The notes under the pieces: model-generated | What the model saw: the letters and a program-made list of their open reading frames with translations, nothing else | Databases searched by the model: none | What the model was told of the DNA's origin: nothing | Part shown: piece by piece, positions 53,621-63,777 of the stretch | Layout of the letters: every line of letters begins with the position of its first letter | Numbering within the stretch: the stretch's first letter is position 1 | Made by a program: the position numbers and the translations under genes | DNA from: Alcanivoracaceae bacterium | Lineage (GTDB): Bacteria > Pseudomonadota > Gammaproteobacteria > Pseudomonadales > Alcanivoracaceae | NCBI GenBank assembly: GCA_029210325.1 | Contig: JARGPU010000001.1 | Coordinates: 1,436,126-1,500,125, forward strand | Direction of reading: 5' to 3' | DNA: 64,000 nt

Positions 53621-54046
53621 ATGAAAACCCGTTCCGCCAGTGGTTATGACCTGACACCGCCCACCGTTGAAGAACTGGAGAAGCGGGCGGCGACGTTGAC
53701 CCCCGAGGAACGTCATATCCTCCTCAATCAGGGTACTGAGCGGCCTTTCTGTGGCGGTTACCTGGACAACAAGGAGGCAGGCTTCTATGCCTGCCGGTTG
53801 TGTGACTTACCGTTGTTCCGTTCGCAGCACAAGTTTGAATCCGGTACCGGCTGGCCAAGCTTTGCTGACTGCTTTGATGCAGACCATGTGCGTAGCGTTG
53901 AAGACCACAGTCACGGTATGACTCGCACCGAGATTCGCTGCGCCCGTTGTGACGCTCATCTTGGCCATGTGTTTCCCGACGGCCCGGCACCGACCGGGCT
54001 GCGCTACTGCCTGAACTCTGCCTCCCTTCACTTTGTCCCTGAGTAA
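53621..54046 (+). CDS. msrB: Peptide methionine (R)-S-oxide reductase MsrB
   Basis: A 141-residue enzyme for the R epimer. The zinc sites are Cys58/Cys61 and Cys107/Cys110, and the catalytic Cys130 is in GLRYCLNSASLHF. SGTGWPSF and HLGHVFPDGP are also typical. Cys45 region (FCGGY) may serve as resolving residue, which is unverified. GAGAGG lies 10 bases upstream of the ATG. It converges on the CaiB-type gene with 19 bases between. Confidence 0.95.
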   Translation: MKTRSASGYDLTPPTVEELEKRAATLTPEERHILLNQGTERPFCGGYLDNKEAGFYACRLCDLPLFRSQHKFESGTGWPSFADCFDADHVRSVEDHSHGMTRTEIRCARCDAHLGHVFPDGPAPTGLRYCLNSASLHFVPE

Positions 54047-54065
54047 TTCTTCTACTTGGGTGCGA

Positions 54066-55205
54066 TTACAGCTGGGTAACTGCACCGCTATTGAGCAGCT
54101 CTTCAACCTGCTCTGCTGTGAAACCGCTACGCAACAATGTGGCACTGCTATCCGCGCCTGGTTTGCGCATGGCTTGCGGTGTGCCGCTGGGGGTGCGTGA
54201 GAAGCGCGGTGTGGGCGCATGCTGGGTCACTCCATCAACCTCGATAAAGCTGCCACGGGCCACATTGTGTGGGTGCTGTGGCGCTTCTTCGAGGCCCAGG
54301 ACCGGGGCAAAGCAGACATCGCTGCCTTGCATGATCTGACACCATTGATCTCGGCTTTTGCTGCGGAAAATGCTGGCAATTTTTTCTTTCTGTTGTGGCC
54401 AGCGTGCCGGATTCAGCTGTTCGTCAAAGTCTGCATCCAGACCAGCTTTTTCTTTCAACAGGGCATAGAACTGGGGCTCGATACTGCCGATTGAAACGTA
54501 CTTGCCGTCAGCCGTTTCATAAACGTCATAGAAGTGGGCGCCGGAGTCGAGCATGTGGCTGCCACGCTGGTCATTAAACAGGCCATTGGCGCGCAGGCCA
54601 TAGAACATGGCCATCAGGGCAGCGGAGCCCTCATGCATGGCGCAGTCGATCACCTGGCCTTTGCCAGAACGCTGCGCTTCGAGCATGGCGCACACCATGC
54701 CAAAGGCCAGCATCATACCGCCACCGCCAAAGTCGCCCACCAGGTTGAGTGGCAGGGCGGGCTTTTCGCCACGTCGTCCCATGGCGTGCAGGGCGCCGGA
54801 AATGGAAATGTAGTTGATATCATGGCCGGCTGACTGTGCCAGCGGGCCGTCCTGCCCCCAGCCTGTCATGCGTCCGTACACCAGTTTCGGGTTATGCGCC
54901 ATGCACTCCTGTGGACCAACGCCAAGGCGCTCAGCGACGCCGGGGCGGTATCCTTCAAAGATGGCATCTGCGTTCTCGCACAGTTTCAGTACGGTGCTGA
55001 CGCCCTGCGGATGTTTCAGGTTGACGGCGATGCTTTGCCGATTGCGAAAGAGCACATCGTGGCCTCCTTCGGCGGTCGGGTTGCCGCCGGGGCGATCAAT
55101 CCGAATCACCTCGGCACCCATATCGGCCAGCATCATGCCGCAGAATGGCCCTGGGCCAATGCCAGCAAGTTCAATAATTCGAAAACCGGTAAGTGGACCT
55201 GACAT
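54066..55205 (-). CDS. CaiB/BaiF-family CoA-transferase, alpha-methylacyl-CoA racemase-like
   Basis: A 379-residue family III CoA enzyme. GFRIIELAGIGPGPFCGMMLADMGAEVIRIDRP (quoted in parts) and NRQSIAVNLKHPQG are the family start, and the DINYISISGALHAMGRRGEKP and NLVGDFGGGGMMLAFG segments mark the racemase subgroup. GHDINY holds the probable catalytic Asp, and the His is near HEGSAAL. It should invert the alpha-methyl centre of branched acyl-CoA so that they enter beta-oxidation, useful for isoprenoid hydrocarbons. It converges on msrB. Confidence 0.88.
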   Translation of the reverse strand: MSGPLTGFRIIELAGIGPGPFCGMMLADMGAEVIRIDRPGGNPTAEGGHDVLFRNRQSIAVNLKHPQGVSTVLKLCENADAIFEGYRPGVAERLGVGPQECMAHNPKLVYGRMTGWGQDGPLAQSAGHDINYISISGALHAMGRRGEKPALPLNLVGDFGGGGMMLAFGMVCAMLEAQRSGKGQVIDCAMHEGSAALMAMFYGLRANGLFNDQRGSHMLDSGAHFYDVYETADGKYVSIGSIEPQFYALLKEKAGLDADFDEQLNPARWPQQKEKIASIFRSKSRDQWCQIMQGSDVCFAPVLGLEEAPQHPHNVARGSFIEVDGVTQHAPTPRFSRTPSGTPQAMRKPGADSSATLLRSGFTAEQVEELLNSGAVTQL

Positions 55206-55288
55206 GACTAGCCTCCGCAGTAAGTGAAGCGAAGGCTAGCAGCGTTTTTAAGGGGAGCCCATGACCGGAGTTTATCGATGTTGGAAAC

Positions 55289-55900
55289 TCAGGGCAGCAA
55301 GCCGGACTTGTTCAGTGTTTTGTGTAGCCGTTTACACTGACTGCGGGCGATGGCTTCTATCTGGTTGGCTTCGTCGGTGCGCAGCAGCCCATTCCACAGT
55401 ACCTTGCCTGCCGGGCGCTGCAATTGAAACTCAATGTCCTGAGGGCCCACTGGCTCGCTTGCCGGCTCTTTGCCTGCCAGGGTGATCTGGAAGCCAGGGC
55501 TCCGCTGTGAAGCATCACTGCTCGGCCGACGCTCATCGGTTACCACATTGCCGGCAGGCATCTGCAAGGGCAAAAGCAATAGTGAAGTGATCTCGCCAAT
55601 CATCACGCCATCAAAGCCCTGAGAGAGTGCTTCCTGCATCAGCGCTTCGCTTTCCGGCAATCGCTCGGGCCATAAACTATGGCTGCTGCGCAACCGTAGG
55701 CCATTATGCTCGAGCTGGCTGGCGCAAGCCTGCTCCCACTGTCGGCGCATATCGAGGTCGGCGGCACGGCCGATCAGCAATAGCTTGCTGACAGGTGCAT
55801 CAATGTTGTCGGTGCTATGCCGGGTGACCAGCGTTGTGGTGCTGGCGCAGCCGGCAGTAAAAGTCAGCAGTGCAATCAAGGCAATCAGGCGTATAGGCAT
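55289..55900 (-). CDS. Putative outer-membrane lipoprotein of unknown function
   Basis: A 203-residue protein with a lipoprotein signal: MPIRLIALIALLTFTAGC, lipobox Thr-Ala-Gly-Cys at 15-18 and Ala at +2, which predicts outer-membrane sorting. The mature part is Ser/Leu/Glu-rich and has a probable alpha/beta pattern (KLLLIGRAADLDMRRQ, GFDGVMIGEITSLLLL), resembling small DUF4136- or GNA-like lipoproteins, without a firm match. The ATG at 55900 is placed at the signal. The gene is downstream of the ceramidase gene by 89 bases on the same strand. Confidence 0.75.
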   Translation of the reverse strand: MPIRLIALIALLTFTAGCASTTTLVTRHSTDNIDAPVSKLLLIGRAADLDMRRQWEQACASQLEHNGLRLRSSHSLWPERLPESEALMQEALSQGFDGVMIGEITSLLLLPLQMPAGNVVTDERRPSSDASQRSPGFQITLAGKEPASEPVGPQDIEFQLQRPAGKVLWNGLLRTDEANQIEAIARSQCKRLHKTLNKSGLLP

Positions 55901-55989
55901 GGCGGCTCCGTATAAAACCGAAAAGAGCGGAATCACAGATATATCGCAGCCAGTGTAACAGCCGGTGCCCGGAAAACCTTGATCGAGAT

Positions 55990-57996
55990 TCAGAACCAGT
56001 CGGAAACCAGGGCCGGCATCTTGTCGTTGGCCCGCATCACCAGCCGATGCTTGTGCTCGCCGCCGAGCAACGGGTTGTACCAGCGTAGTTCGTAGTGGCC
56101 GTTGTCTCCCTGATACTCAATCAACCGAATCTGCAGGTCTGTGCCTTGGTCGCTGGCAATGATTTCCCCTGCTTCATTCTCAACATAGAGCAGTGGTTCA
56201 TGTAGCTTAATGTGCTCCGGCGGTTCGGCCAGAACTGACAGTTGCCAGTATGGCTCTATTGGCAGCTCACCACGGACAAACTCCGCCTTGCCGAGCAGTT
56301 TGCGTTCCCCTTCACGGTTGCCGGGCTCTGGCCAGAAGTGGCGACTGCGCAAGTCAAAGCGGTAGTCCGCTGGGATATCACGGACCACGCCATTGGCCAC
56401 TAGCTCACCACTAAGTATGCTGAATTGGCCGCGTAGAAAACTCAGAGTCTGGGGCCCGTAGATGGTGTGGCCGCCTTCGTAGTATTGCAGGGCATATTCT
56501 GCGGGGGTGGTGACATAGCCGAATACACCATTGGCCAGACTGGATATCTCGATCAGCCAGTCGCCTTCGGGTAGTTGGGCAGCGACTTCCTTACGGATGG
56601 CATTGCCGGATTCGAGGGTGACTTCCCAGGGCGCCGTTACCAGTACCAGGTTGTTGATGCGCAGCACTTGTAGCAAGGCGCGGTGTGGGTATCGCTCAGC
56701 CGACAGGAGTAGCGGTTGTAGTTTCGACAGCATCCACTGTTTTACCCCATGGCAGCCGTCGGTGAAGGTGCGTCGCGGCCAGCCTTCCTGGAAGTAGGGC
56801 AGGTAGCCGATCGGGAACACCTCATCACCATTGGCAGCCCCGGCGGTGGCTGCGCCAATGATGGCCCGCTCGCACAGGCCAAAGCGGGCATTGTCATTCA
56901 GTGCCAGCACATCCAGCAGCCGACTGCCGCTTTGCAGGGTTAGCGCACTGTCCAGTTGCTCGCCAAGGGAGCGCCACAGGCCAATTGCTTCGCGGGCCAA
57001 CGCCTTGCCAATCCGGCGCGAGGCTATGTCACCGCGCTCGCCCAGATGCCAGGCTGGATTGTTATCCGCGTGGGTGGCTTGAAATGGGCCATGGATGGGC
57101 GAAAACGGTGTGCCACTGGCGCTAATGGCAGCCTCCACATCCCGTGCCAGCCAGGCCCAGACATCCGCATGATAGGGAGCTGTAAAGGCGGGAATGCTGG
57201 TGCCATGAATGGAAAAGGCGGTCAGGGCGCCTGCCGGATAGAACTGGCCATCATCACCTTGCAGGTCGATACGTAACATAGTCATCTGCGGGTTGACCGC
57301 CCGAAAGGCCAGCGCCTCGTTAATTTCACTGGCGGCGATGTTGAAATTGTTGGCCCAGGCCTGCACCGAGCGGTTGCGGGTCAGCCCCCAAACGGGGGTC
57401 TGGCCCGTGGCGAAACGGGCCGGGCGGCGTTGCTCGAATGCCTGAATGACAGCATCGCTGATGCGGCTGGCAAGAAACTCAAACAGTACCGGATCAAAGC
57501 CCGGGCGGTTGCCGCCGAAAGCATTGTAGAAATCGCTATCGAAAAAATTTGCTGGCCCGGTATGGGTATGGGTGACCAGCAGGCTAAGTGCATGAGGGGA
57601 AATGTCGGTGCGCGCGGCTACCCGTTCGGCAACGGCATGATGCAATGCGAGGGAGCCGGCGCCCAGATCAAGCTGGATCAGCGCCATGGGCTCGCCATCG
57701 CGGCCACGCAGGTAAAAGGCGCGGGCTTTGAGCCGAGTGCGGAAGCCGTCCGCATCCTTGGCCCAGGCCGAATAGCCAAACTTGGGAATGCCAATGGGCG
57801 GAGTGATGTCTATCACCGCCATGCCAGCCATGGCCTGCTGCGGCGCCGGTAAAACCTGGCCGGCAGGCAGTAAGCCGCTGAGTTGGTGAATCGGGTAACT
57901 GACGAATGGCCGGCTCTCCACATAAAGTAGCGCGCCAAGACCTACGACCAGAACAATAAGCAGTTTACGCCACCAGTTTATTTTCGAGCGTGGCAT
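55990..57996 (-). CDS. Neutral/alkaline non-lysosomal ceramidase-family hydrolase
   Basis: A 668-residue protein. A single N-terminal membrane helix (LLIVLVVGLGALLYV) suggests an anchored or exported enzyme. MAVIDITPPIGIPKFGY is the conserved start of the catalytic domain, LLVTHTHTGPANFF carries the zinc-ligand His pair, and later SIHGTSIPAF holds further conserved residues. The C-terminal part is beta-rich. In Pseudomonas the family member cleaves ceramide; here the substrate could be a related amide lipid. It is divergent from the SulP gene. Confidence 0.85.
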   Translation of the reverse strand: MPRSKINWWRKLLIVLVVGLGALLYVESRPFVSYPIHQLSGLLPAGQVLPAPQQAMAGMAVIDITPPIGIPKFGYSAWAKDADGFRTRLKARAFYLRGRDGEPMALIQLDLGAGSLALHHAVAERVAARTDISPHALSLLVTHTHTGPANFFDSDFYNAFGGNRPGFDPVLFEFLASRISDAVIQAFEQRRPARFATGQTPVWGLTRNRSVQAWANNFNIAASEINEALAFRAVNPQMTMLRIDLQGDDGQFYPAGALTAFSIHGTSIPAFTAPYHADVWAWLARDVEAAISASGTPFSPIHGPFQATHADNNPAWHLGERGDIASRRIGKALAREAIGLWRSLGEQLDSALTLQSGSRLLDVLALNDNARFGLCERAIIGAATAGAANGDEVFPIGYLPYFQEGWPRRTFTDGCHGVKQWMLSKLQPLLLSAERYPHRALLQVLRINNLVLVTAPWEVTLESGNAIRKEVAAQLPEGDWLIEISSLANGVFGYVTTPAEYALQYYEGGHTIYGPQTLSFLRGQFSILSGELVANGVVRDIPADYRFDLRSRHFWPEPGNREGERKLLGKAEFVRGELPIEPYWQLSVLAEPPEHIKLHEPLLYVENEAGEIIASDQGTDLQIRLIEYQGDNGHYELRWYNPLLGGEHKHRLVMRANDKMPALVSDWF

Positions 57997-58126
57997 GCGG
58001 GACCCCGAAGTCAGATAGTTGAAACGCGTTGGTTGGCCAGTCTAGCGATTGCCGAGGCCGGCGCAATAACTTTGCACCATAGTCCCATATTTTGGCTCGG
58101 ATTGCCTGACAGGAGCTGAGAGTGGT

Positions 58127-58155
58127 TTGGTGTTGCCAGTCTGATTCGATACACT
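58127..58155 (+). promoter_or_regulatory. Likely sigma-70 promoter for SulP-usp
   Basis: TTGGTG (58127-58132), 17 bases, TACACT (58150-58155) is the best promoter match in the divergent gap. The SulP ATG lies 85 bases downstream. The remainder of the 243-base gap shows nothing else that I can name. Confidence 0.45.
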
Positions 58156-58239
58156 GCGCGCCCTTCGGTACCGTCCCGCCGGCACCGGGTTTCCCTTTGC
58201 TTGCCGCAATGGCAGCGCTCACCGTTATGGAATAACTGA

Positions 58240-59760
58240 ATGTTGCAGGTACTGAAGAAGACCTGGCTCGCCAATTTTCGCGGCGATCTGCTGGCTGGCC
58301 TTGTTGTTGCGTTGGCGCTGATTCCTGAGGCGATCGCCTTTTCGATTATCGCCGGGGTTGATCCAAAAGTTGGTCTGTATGCGTCATTTTGCATTGCCGT
58401 AGTGACGGCTTTTGTCGGTGGCCGCCCGGGCATGATTTCCGCAGCCACTGGTGCCATGTCATTGCTGATGGTGGTACTGGTTCGCGACCATGGTCTGCAG
58501 TATCTCCTTGCTGCCACCTTGTTGACCGGGGTGCTGCAGATTGTTTTGGGCTTTCTGCGTGTTGATGTGCTGATGCGCTTTGTGTCCCGCTCGGTAGTCA
58601 CCGGGTTCGTTAATGCGCTGGCTATTCTGATTTTTCTTGCCCAGCTGCCAGAGCTTGGTTCCTTGCACTGGACTGAGGGCTCGTTGCTGCCAACGGTTCA
58701 GCTGATGAACTGGGCGGTATATGCACTGGCGGCCGCCGGGCTCGGCATTATCTATCTGTTGCCACTGGTGACCAAAGCGGTGCCTTCGCCGTTGATCTGC
58801 ATCATCGTCTGCACCGCGGTGGCCATGTATTTCGGTATTGATGTGCGCACTGTAGGCGACATGGGAGACCTGCCGGATACGTTGCCGGTTTTCCTGCTCC
58901 CGGATATCCCGCTGGACTTCAATACGCTGCAGATTATTTTTCCTGTCTCCATGTCAATGGCGGTGGTGGGCTTGCTGGAATCCATGATGACGTCAACCAT
59001 TGTTGATGATCTGACCGACACGGACAGTAATAAGCGTCGCGAGTGCAAAGGTCAGGGTATGGCCAATATCGCATCTGGCCTGATGGGCGGCATGGCAGGT
59101 TGTGCCATGATCGGTCAGTCAGTAATTAATGTGCAGTCCGGTGGGCGTGGTCGCCTGTCTTGCCTGTTGGCGGGTGTGTTCTTGCTGTTGATGGTGGTGT
59201 TTCTTGGTGACTGGGTGGCGCGTATCCCCATGGCTGCGCTGGTGGCAGTGATGATTATGGTGTCCATCGGTACCTTCAACTGGGCTTCATTTGCCAACCT
59301 GCGGGATCACCCGCCGAGCAGCAGCATTGTTATGCTGGCAACAGTGACTGTTGTGGTGGCCACCCACAATCTGGCCATCGGTGTGCTGGTGGGTGTGTTG
59401 CTGAGCGGGGTGTTCTTCGCTCATAAAGTGGGGCAGATTCTGTATATTGGTTCTGAGCTTGACTCTTCTGCGGATACTCGCACCTACAATGTTGTTGGCC
59501 AGGTATTCTTTAGTTCGGCGGAAGCGTTTGTTGGCGCTTTTGATTTCAAGGAAGCCTTAAGTAAGGTAGTGATTGATCTGCATCGTGCCCATTTCTGGGA
59601 TATCACCGCGATCAGCGCACTAGACAAGGTTGTGGTTAAGTTCCGCCGGGATGGTACGGAGGTTGTTATCGTTGGTTTGAATGAGGCCAGTGCCACTCTG
59701 GTTGACCGTTTTGCGGTGCATGATAAGCCGGATGCTGTTGAACAGCTGATGGGCCACTAA
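58240..59760 (+). CDS. SulP-family anion transporter
   Basis: A 506-residue membrane transporter with 11-14 helices. [35 protein letters not shown] (quoted in parts) is the conserved SulP start, and the [25 protein letters not shown] motif marks the second signature. A STAS domain fills the last 110 residues ([23 protein letters not shown]). Substrate could be sulfate, bicarbonate or other anions; the family cannot be resolved. The usp gene begins 11 bases after the stop, a frequent SulP-UspA arrangement. Confidence 0.9.
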   Translation: MLQVLKKTWLANFRGDLLAGLVVALALIPEAIAFSIIAGVDPKVGLYASFCIAVVTAFVGGRPGMISAATGAMSLLMVVLVRDHGLQYLLAATLLTGVLQIVLGFLRVDVLMRFVSRSVVTGFVNALAILIFLAQLPELGSLHWTEGSLLPTVQLMNWAVYALAAAGLGIIYLLPLVTKAVPSPLICIIVCTAVAMYFGIDVRTVGDMGDLPDTLPVFLLPDIPLDFNTLQIIFPVSMSMAVVGLLESMMTSTIVDDLTDTDSNKRRECKGQGMANIASGLMGGMAGCAMIGQSVINVQSGGRGRLSCLLAGVFLLLMVVFLGDWVARIPMAALVAVMIMVSIGTFNWASFANLRDHPPSSSIVMLATVTVVVATHNLAIGVLVGVLLSGVFFAHKVGQILYIGSELDSSADTRTYNVVGQVFFSSAEAFVGAFDFKEALSKVVIDLHRAHFWDITAISALDKVVVKFRRDGTEVVIVGLNEASATLVDRFAVHDKPDAVEQLMGH

Positions 59761-59771
59761 GGAGAATAATA

Positions 59772-60623
59772 ATGACTAACGTAATGGCCTGTATCGATGG
59801 TTCCCGAGCCGCCGAAGCGGTATGTGATTATGCGGCGTGGGCTGCTTTGCGTATGCAGGCACCTCTGACGTTTCTGCATGTTCTCGATCGTACTGTTTAT
59901 TCCAATGCGGTAAACCTGAGCGGCAGTATCGGGCTTGGCGCTCAGGAAGCATTGCTGGAAGAGCTGGCCACCTTGGATGAAAAACGCAGTCGGTTGGCTC
60001 TTGAACAGGGCAAGTTGATGCTTGAAGCCGCTGTCGAGCGGGCCGTTGCCGATGGCGTTCAGGCGCCCATGACCCGCCAGCGCCATGGCAACCTGGTTGA
60101 CACCCTGACTGAGCTGGAGAATGAGATTCGTCTTCTGGTGATCGGCAAGCAGGGAGAAGAGGGTGATCAGTTGGGCCGTCATCTGGGCAGTCATGTAGAA
60201 CAGGTGATCCGGGCAACGCATCGGCCAGTGTTGATTACTCAGGAGTCCTATCGTGATCCACAGCGAGTGATGCTGGCGTTTGATTGTAGTGCCACAACTC
60301 GCAAGGCGGTGGAGATGCTTGCTGCCAGCACCCTGTTCAGTGGCTTGCCATGCCATGTGGTTCTGGTTGGTGCAGATACGGATGACCATAGGGCACAGCT
60401 GGAGTGGGCCAAACAAACCCTTGAGCAAGCGGGTCATGAAGCAGTGACTGCTATTGTCGCCGGCGAAGTAGAGGCCAGTTTGCGTGAATATCAGGCTCGC
60501 GAGCAGATTGACCTGATGGTAATTGGTGCTTACGGCCACTCCCGCATCCGTCAGTTTTTTGTTGGTAGCACCACCAATAACATGATCCTGAACGCTGCTG
60601 TGCCGCTGCTGGTTTTGCGTTAA
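59772..60623 (+). CDS. Universal stress protein with two UspA domains
   Basis: A 283-residue cytosolic protein of two tandem UspA folds (about 1-150 and 155-283). The second has the ATP-binding pattern GAYGHSRIRQFFVGSTTNNM; the first has LVIGKQGEEGD without the full Gly-x2-Gly-x9-Gly(S/T). AGGAGA precedes the ATG. It is transcribed with the SulP gene and may modulate its activity or signal anion or energy status. A short weak hairpin with seven T (60616-60638) follows and could end the transcript. Confidence 0.9.
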   Translation: MTNVMACIDGSRAAEAVCDYAAWAALRMQAPLTFLHVLDRTVYSNAVNLSGSIGLGAQEALLEELATLDEKRSRLALEQGKLMLEAAVERAVADGVQAPMTRQRHGNLVDTLTELENEIRLLVIGKQGEEGDQLGRHLGSHVEQVIRATHRPVLITQESYRDPQRVMLAFDCSATTRKAVEMLAASTLFSGLPCHVVLVGADTDDHRAQLEWAKQTLEQAGHEAVTAIVAGEVEASLREYQAREQIDLMVIGAYGHSRIRQFFVGSTTNNMILNAAVPLLVLR

Positions 60624-60652
60624 TGCACGCTTTTTTTATGCGGAGATAAGTG

Positions 60653-61345
60653 GTGCCCTATACCCGCGACGAGCATGGCAAACGAATTGTTGGACGTGTC
60701 GGTGAGCCCTGGGTGTTTGCTGGCGCTGGCGTGCTTGCGGCTATCGCCGGGTACATCAATGTTGTGATGTTGGGTTTTTTTTCCGTACCGGTCAGCCATA
60801 TGAGCGGTGCGGTTTCCCGTCTTAGTGGCGATATCGCATTGGGCGATATGGCTGATCTGATTCTGATTTCGGGTATTGTCGCCGGTTTTCTCGCCGGCGC
60901 CATGCTGTCCGGTATCCTCATCGGTGCCGCGACCCTGCGGGCGGGCCGCCGTTATGGTGGTGTGCTGATGCTGCAGGGGGTGATGCTTGCGGTGGCGACC
61001 TGGCTGGCGCTGGACGGCGTGTCGCTGGCGGTGCCATTAGCTGCCATGGCCTGTGGTCTGCAGAATGCTATGGCTAGCAGTTATCGTGGGCTGGTGCTGC
61101 GCACTACTCATGTCACTGGAGTGGTCACGGACATCGGTGTATTGATTGGCCAGCGCCTGCGGCGAAAGAAAATTCGCAGCTGGAAATTGTGGTTGCTGCT
61201 TACTCTGCTGCTTTCTTTTTTTGTAGGCGGTGTAGCTGGCGCACTGACGCTCAAGGCCGTTGGTATGCAAGCTCTGGGCATTGCCGCACTGGTTTGTTTT
61301 GCGGTCGGCGCCGTATATGCGATGGTCCAGCACGCCCGTCTTTGA
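60653..61345 (+). CDS. DUF1275 (YoaK) family membrane protein
   Basis: A 230-residue protein with six hydrophobic helices. GVLAAIAGYINVVMLGFFSVPVSHMSGAVSRLSGDIA (quoted in parts) and CGLQNAMASSYRGLVLRTTHVTGVVTDIG are the DUF1275 signatures. The start is taken as GTG at 60653, seven bases after GGAG; one codon earlier is possible. It converges on the permease gene with 5 bases between. No function is known. Confidence 0.88.
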   Translation: MPYTRDEHGKRIVGRVGEPWVFAGAGVLAAIAGYINVVMLGFFSVPVSHMSGAVSRLSGDIALGDMADLILISGIVAGFLAGAMLSGILIGAATLRAGRRYGGVLMLQGVMLAVATWLALDGVSLAVPLAAMACGLQNAMASSYRGLVLRTTHVTGVVTDIGVLIGQRLRRKKIRSWKLWLLLTLLLSFFVGGVAGALTLKAVGMQALGIAALVCFAVGAVYAMVQHARL

Positions 61346-61350
61346 TAAAA

Positions 61351-63777
61351 CTAGCGGCCGCCGGCTACCCGGCGACCGACCACACCGCCGAGCAGGGCGA
61401 TGGCACAGCCCATTGCCAGTGGCAGCAATTGCCATAGCGACCACGGCAGGCTGCCAGCAAACAGCATCACCCCGAGCGGGACTATAGCCGCCAGCACAAT
61501 CAGCGTGGCGCCCAGTGCTGCGCTGAGCCCTAACACGATAAATTCCAGCCAGTTCACTTTCCTTAGTAGACTCTGCCGGGCGCCCAGAGCACGCAGAAGC
61601 TGCTGGTCATTGCGCCGCTGCTCGGCGGTGGAAAGTAATGCCGCCAACAATACCAGCAGTGCTGCCGCCACCAGCAGGCCAGCCAGCAATGAGGTGGCCT
61701 GGCTTGCCTGAGTGACAATGGATTGCGCTCGCTCAAGAATCGCATTCACATCAAGCAGGGTGATGTGGGGCAATGCGCCCATGAGTTCCGCTACCCTGCG
61801 ACCGTCACCTTCGGGAAGCCAGAAACTTGTCAGCCAGGTAGCGTCTTGCTCGGCGAAGGCGCCAGGGGAAAACATAAAATAGAAATTCGGTGCGAAACTA
61901 TCCCAGTCTACCTCGCGGATGCTGGTGACAGTGGCGTGCATTTCACCGCGGCTGCCGATGAAGGTCAGTTTGTCGCCAAGCTGAAGTTCCATGGCATCAG
62001 CCAACTCTGCTTCGACGGAGACCTGATCCGGCGCTGAGCCATGCCATTCACCATCGCGCACTCGGTTGCTGGGCGGTAGTTGCTGTTCCTCGGTCAACGC
62101 CAAGTCTCGATTCAAGGCCCGCTCGGCGCGATCGTTTTCCTTGCTCACAGCATCACGAACAGGCACGTCATTAATCAGTGTCAGGCGGCCACGGACGATG
62201 GGGTAAAGTGGCTCTGCCCGAGCTTCATGGCGTTCCAGCCAGTCCTGTAATACAGGCTGATCGGCGCTAAACAGGTTAAAGACAAAATGGTTGGGTGCAT
62301 TCGCCGGTAGCTTGCGCTGCCACTCCTGAAGCAGACCGGTACCGCTTTGTCCGGCCAGAGTCAGGATGGCCATGGCCAAGGTAAGTGCGGCCATCAGCGG
62401 CAAGGTGGTGGTGCGCCGTCGGCTCAGCCGTCTAATGGCCAGCCGGCTGGTGACGGACCAATGGCGGCTGCGTCTGTCCAGCAGCAGCAAAAGAGGTAGC
62501 AAAAGCGCTGGCAGCAATACACCAAACCCCGCCAACAGCAGCAGCATCAGGCCAAGGTCCTTGATCGAGCCGGTTAGCGTCGCGGCAATCACCATTGGGC
62601 CAACCAATGCTGCGCCGAGCTCCAGACCGCTGCGGCGCAAACTCTGACTACCATGGGGGTTCAATACCTGCACCGCCGGAACCTGCACCAGTGCGCTTAG
62701 CCGGGGCAGGGCGAAGGCGGCAAACAGCGCCACAGGCCCGAGCAGCACCATTAGCCATTCCAGCGGCCCTGCTGCCAGTGAGCCCTCCCAGCCAAGGGCT
62801 TGTCTGGCAAGCAGCGTGATCAGCGTGCCCAGCGCCACGCCGGCCACGACCAGAGGAAGGGTGGCGGCCAGTTCATGACCCAGCAAGCGACGAATAATGG
62901 TCCCTCGTGAGGCGCCAAAGGTACGCAGTAAGGCAGCTAACGTGGCGCGACGACTTACTCGCAGGCCGGTGGTTAAGTAGATGGCCGCACCACACAGCAG
63001 GGTGATAAGCATCACTCCCAGGCTGATCCACAGGGTCAGTTGTTTTAGTGGACCCATGGAACGTTCCAGCTGGTACTCAACGTCCTCAATGTTCTGATCC
63101 GGGCGCAAAGTGCTTTTTAATTGCTCCTTGAGCGGCCCCGGTTGGTCGCTGAGCATGGCGGTGTCGTAGCTGATTCTTGAGCCGGGGCCAACCACTCCGG
63201 TGCTGTCCAGATCAGCCTGATTTAGCAGGACGCGCGGGTTCATGCTGTAGAAGCCGCCACCTTGATCTGGTTCACGGCGAATCATGGCGCTGATGGTCAG
63301 GCTGGCCTGACCAAGGTTCAGCTGGTCACCGATATCCAGCTCAAGCCGATCAAGTAGCTGGTCAGCAACCCAGACTTCGCCCGCCGGTGGGCCGTGACGC
63401 AGGCTGCTGAACTCGCCGCCAAAGCGTGCATTGCTTAGCTCAATCTCGCCCAGTAGTGGCCACTTTTCATCCACAGCCTTGGCGCTAACCAGTAGTAGCT
63501 GATCCCCATGGATGACCACGCTTTGGAATTTGATGATCTCGGTATGTGGGTGACGGCTGATGATCTCCCGTTGTGCCGGCTCCGGTGCCCGGCTGCTGTC
63601 CAACAGCAGATCGCCACCGAGCATTTCCGCTCCCCGTGCGCTGAAGCGTGCATCCAGCTCGGCGCGTAGTAGCAGCACCGTGGTCAATGCCAGAGAGGCA
63701 ACAAACAGGGCCAGTGCCAACACTCGGAAAGCACTATCACGCCAGGGGCGGCCCATGATGCGCAGCCAGTCCTTCAT
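61351..63777 (-). CDS. ABC transporter permease, FtsX-like with periplasmic domains (YbbP type)
   Basis: An 808-residue permease. One N-terminal helix, a large periplasmic MacB_PCD-like domain (about 45-245), then three helices with the FtsX block at about 255-375 (LLRTFGASRGTIIRRLLGHEL), and a second set (LLAGLLVAAALLVLLAALL, LLRALGARQSLLRKVNWLE) near the C-terminus. The duplicated FtsX arrangement and length match YbbP, which together with the YbbA ATPase is placed among lipid- or lipoprotein-related exporters. The ATG overlaps the ATPase stop by four bases. Confidence 0.9.
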   Translation of the reverse strand: MKDWLRIMGRPWRDSAFRVLALALFVASLALTTVLLLRAELDARFSARGAEMLGGDLLLDSSRAPEPAQREIISRHPHTEIIKFQSVVIHGDQLLLVSAKAVDEKWPLLGEIELSNARFGGEFSSLRHGPPAGEVWVADQLLDRLELDIGDQLNLGQASLTISAMIRREPDQGGGFYSMNPRVLLNQADLDSTGVVGPGSRISYDTAMLSDQPGPLKEQLKSTLRPDQNIEDVEYQLERSMGPLKQLTLWISLGVMLITLLCGAAIYLTTGLRVSRRATLAALLRTFGASRGTIIRRLLGHELAATLPLVVAGVALGTLITLLARQALGWEGSLAAGPLEWLMVLLGPVALFAAFALPRLSALVQVPAVQVLNPHGSQSLRRSGLELGAALVGPMVIAATLTGSIKDLGLMLLLLAGFGVLLPALLLPLLLLLDRRSRHWSVTSRLAIRRLSRRRTTTLPLMAALTLAMAILTLAGQSGTGLLQEWQRKLPANAPNHFVFNLFSADQPVLQDWLERHEARAEPLYPIVRGRLTLINDVPVRDAVSKENDRAERALNRDLALTEEQQLPPSNRVRDGEWHGSAPDQVSVEAELADAMELQLGDKLTFIGSRGEMHATVTSIREVDWDSFAPNFYFMFSPGAFAEQDATWLTSFWLPEGDGRRVAELMGALPHITLLDVNAILERAQSIVTQASQATSLLAGLLVAAALLVLLAALLSTAEQRRNDQQLLRALGARQSLLRKVNWLEFIVLGLSAALGATLIVLAAIVPLGVMLFAGSLPWSLWQLLPLAMGCAIALLGGVVGRRVAGGR

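Noticed and set aside
60616-60638. Terminator after the universal stress protein gene
   Set aside because: The stem is only about four base pairs, though seven T follow; too weak to list as a feature.
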